Shown piece after piece: positions 4,291 to 6,310 of a stretch of DNA of 6,310 nt. The number at the start of each line of letters is the position of its first letter. The stretch's first letter is position 1. Source of the DNA: Bacillota bacterium (GTDB lineage Bacteria; Bacillota_C; Negativicutes; Sporomusales; Sporomusaceae); contig JAEZQV010000437.1 of the NCBI GenBank assembly GCA_023441125.1, positions 1 through 6,310 of the forward strand, given 5' to 3'. A program made the position numbers and the translations under genes. The notes below the pieces were generated by a model. It had not been told where the DNA came from, ran no database searches, and saw only the letters and a program-made list of their open reading frames with translations.

Positions 4291-6310
4291 TTAACCATTT
4301 ATCTTTGCCGGCTGATCAGGTTTAGCCGACAATTTTAACACCCATTTGGTAACCTCGACAGCCACGAACGGCAGCGGCGCCATAGCCAGCAGGAACAGCC
4401 ACTCGTGTACGCCCGGCTCAATGGTCTTAAATAGTAAGTGCAACGGCCCGTAAACGGATAGTAATAGCAATGCAAAGGAGAGCGCAACCCCGCCGTTAAG
4501 AAACTTATTGCTTAATAAGCCAAGCGCAAAAGCGGAATAGTATTCCGACCGGGCGGCATAAGCACAGACAATTTGCGTGGTAATCAGGGTGATAAAAGCA
4601 AAGGTGCGAGCCATATCCAGGTCGTGGCTATAGGCCGCTAAAGCATACTGGAAGGCTCCCAGGACCGTCACGGCAATGGCTACGCTTTGCACGCCGATCA
4701 TAATCTTCAGATTTCTCCCCATTAACGGTTCGGCAGGATCCCGCGGTTTAAGCCGCATCACATTCGGTTCCTTTTTTTCAATACCTAATGCTAATGCCGG
4801 AAAAGCGTCCGTAACCAGATTGACCCATAACAGTTGAATCGGCAGTAACGGAATCGGCCAGCCGAACAAAATGGCAAAAAAGATGACCAATACCTCCGAA
4901 ACATTGCAGGAAAGTAAAAAATAGACAAACTTTTTAATGTTGGTATAGATAACCCGGCCTTCCTCCACGGCGGAAACAATAGTGGCAAAATTATCATCAG
5001 CTACTACCATGTCGGCGGTTTCCTTGGTAACATCGGTGCCGGTTATGCCCATAGCCACACCAATATCGGCCTTTTTCAGCGCCGGCGCATCATTAACGCC
5101 ATCTCCGGTCATCGCCACAATATGCCTGTTGCCGCGCAGTGCTTCGACAATAGCAACCTTGTGTTCAGGCGATACCCTGGCAAACACACTGGCAGTTTCC
5201 ACCGCCTGCTTTAAATCAGCCGGCGACATGCGGTCAAAATCCCGGCCGGTGAGTACCTGGTCCTGATGGGTAACAATGCCCAGCTCCCGGGCAATCGCAT
5301 AGGCGGTGTCCGGATGGTCGCCGGTAATCATTACCGGTCTGATACCGGCTTCCCTGCATACCGCTACGGCAGCCTTGGCTTCGGCTCGCGGCGGATCTAT
5401 CATACCTAACAAACCGATAAACACCAGTTCGTTTTCTACGGCGTCAGCATCCGTCATATCCGGGCTGCCGTCATAGTTGCGGCAGGCGATTGCCAGCACC
5501 CGCAGCGCCTCAGCCGCCATATCATGGTTGGCCGTTTGAATGGCGGCTATATCCGCCTCCGTTAGCGGCCGGACCACCCCGCCTGTGAAAATCGCAGTAC
5601 AACGGCTCAACAGGATATCCGGCGCGCCTTTTGTAAAACTGCGCAGTTGGCCGTCAACCTGATGTAATGTTGTCATCATTTTGCGGTCGGAATCAAAAGG
5701 TATTTCCTGCAACCGGGGAAATTGGGCCGCCAACTGTGTCCCGGTATACCCGCCTTTGTGGCCGGCCACAACGAGCGCACCTTCTGTCGGATCACCAATA
5801 ATTGACCAGCTTTGCCTATCTTCGGCCGGTTTTAATTGCGCATCATTGCATAATACCGAACCGGTAAGCAGTAAAGCAAGATCAGTCTCGGCCGTTAGCT
5901 CCACCGGCTGGTTATTGTAAGTAAACCGGCCGGCCGGATTATAGCCTTCACCACTTACGGCAAATAGTTTTGCCGGCGTGTAAACCCGTATCACTGTCAT
6001 TTGGTTTTGGGTCAGCGTTCCGGTTTTATCCGAACAGATTACCGAGATACTGCCCAACGTTTCCACAGCATGTAGTTTTTTCATTATCGAATTTTTTTTG
6101 GCCATACGTTGCATTCCGAGAGCCAGCACAATGGTAACAACAGCGGGTAAGCCTTCGGGAATAGCGGCAACAGCCAGACTAATCGCCGTCATAAGCATCA
6201 ACTGAATTTCGTCAAAGGTTAACGCCCCGTCATGATACCCTTCCCACAATCCCAGCCCGAAAATAACAGCACAAACTACCAAGCAGGCCACACCCAGTCT
6301 TTTTCCGAAC
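4291..6310 (-). CDS. P2-type Ca2+-transporting ATPase, C-terminal part (cut by window edge)
   Basis: This is an ATP-driven cation pump of the SERCA/PMCA-like bacterial group, probably exporting Ca2+ from the cytoplasm. 672 codons are visible of about 900, so M1-M2 and the actuator domain with TGES lie outside. Residue numbers here start at the GTG codon at 6291, which is not the true start: the frame runs open to the window edge. M4 carries VAAIPEGLPA (41-50). Asp88 of DKTGT is the phosphorylated residue. Nucleotide-domain marks are GDPTEG (166-171) and KGA (221-223); P-domain marks are TGD (323-325) and TGDGVND (395-401). M5 to M10 follow. Calcium ligands match SERCA: E46 (as E309), N463 and E466 (N768, E771), N491, T494 and D495 (N796, T799, D800). 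The M8 ligand E908 is Gln573 instead. The gene ends at TAA 4293-4291, just after the shared terminator, and shows no functional tie to the efflux genes. Ca2+ is the likely substrate, with Mn2+ possible. Confidence 0.96.
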   Translation of the reverse strand, partial: FGKRLGVACLVVCAVIFGLGLWEGYHDGALTFDEIQLMLMTAISLAVAAIPEGLPAVVTIVLALGMQRMAKKNSIMKKLHAVETLGSISVICSDKTGTLTQNQMTVIRVYTPAKLFAVSGEGYNPAGRFTYNNQPVELTAETDLALLLTGSVLCNDAQLKPAEDRQSWSIIGDPTEGALVVAGHKGGYTGTQLAAQFPRLQEIPFDSDRKMMTTLHQVDGQLRSFTKGAPDILLSRCTAIFTGGVVRPLTEADIAAIQTANHDMAAEALRVLAIACRNYDGSPDMTDADAVENELVFIGLLGMIDPPRAEAKAAVAVCREAGIRPVMITGDHPDTAYAIARELGIVTHQDQVLTGRDFDRMSPADLKQAVETASVFARVSPEHKVAIVEALRGNRHIVAMTGDGVNDAPALKKADIGVAMGITGTDVTKETADMVVADDNFATIVSAVEEGRVIYTNIKKFVYFLLSCNVSEVLVIFFAILFGWPIPLLPIQLLWVNLVTDAFPALALGIEKKEPNVMRLKPRDPAEPLMGRNLKIMIGVQSVAIAVTVLGAFQYALAAYSHDLDMARTFAFITLITTQIVCAYAARSEYYSAFALGLLSNKFLNGGVALSFALLLLSVYGPLHLLFKTIEPGVHEWLFLLAMAPLPFVAVEVTKWVLKLSAKPDQPAKING

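Noticed and set aside
4291..6310. Functional link between the Ca2+ ATPase and the efflux genes
   Set aside because: The gene is convergent, separated by a two-way terminator, and belongs to an unrelated transport family. Nothing in the sequence connects them beyond adjacency.

Overview
The window most likely comes from a diderm Firmicute of the Negativicutes type (Sporomusa/Pelosinus-like). This is an inference. RND pumps with periplasmic adaptors imply an outer membrane, while the strong purine-rich ribosome binding sites, the TTG start and the SERCA-like bacterial Ca2+ ATPase look Firmicute. Base composition is roughly balanced. No rRNA, tRNA, CRISPR or intact mobile element is visible.

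Minus strand, 2870 down to 1: a three-gene efflux operon. It holds a TetR/AcrR-type repressor, a lipoprotein membrane-fusion (adaptor) protein, and the N-terminal 386 residues of an RND permease cut by the left window edge. The adaptor and permease overlap by 4 bases (ATGA), so they are probably translationally coupled. A good sigma-70-type promoter (TAGACA-17-TATAAT) lies just upstream of the regulator.

Between 2871 and 3045 is a compact divergent control region. It contains two opposed promoters, an interrupted inverted repeat over one -10 box, small ACTAT/ATAGT palindromes on both -10 boxes, and a tandem 11-bp repeat over one -35 box.

Plus strand, 3046-4170: a second, unrelated-looking adaptor protein that is membrane-anchored rather than lipidated and has no transporter beside it. 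It starts with TTG behind a near-perfect extended Shine-Dalgarno. The permease resembles the TriC branch of RND pumps, whose known member (TriABC of Pseudomonas) needs two different adaptors. The simplest model is therefore one regulator controlling a two-adaptor pump whose adaptor genes are divergent. The two adaptors differ at the TolC-docking motif: R-L-S is intact in one, and its Ser is Ala in the other.

At 4171-4290 lies a bidirectional hairpin terminator with a second possible hairpin. Minus strand, 6310 down to 4291: the C-terminal 672 residues of a P2-type Ca2+-transporting ATPase, convergent with the plus-strand adaptor and truncated by the right window edge. It seems functionally separate from the pump.

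The families here are known. The parts worth a second look are the divergent two-adaptor layout and its control region.
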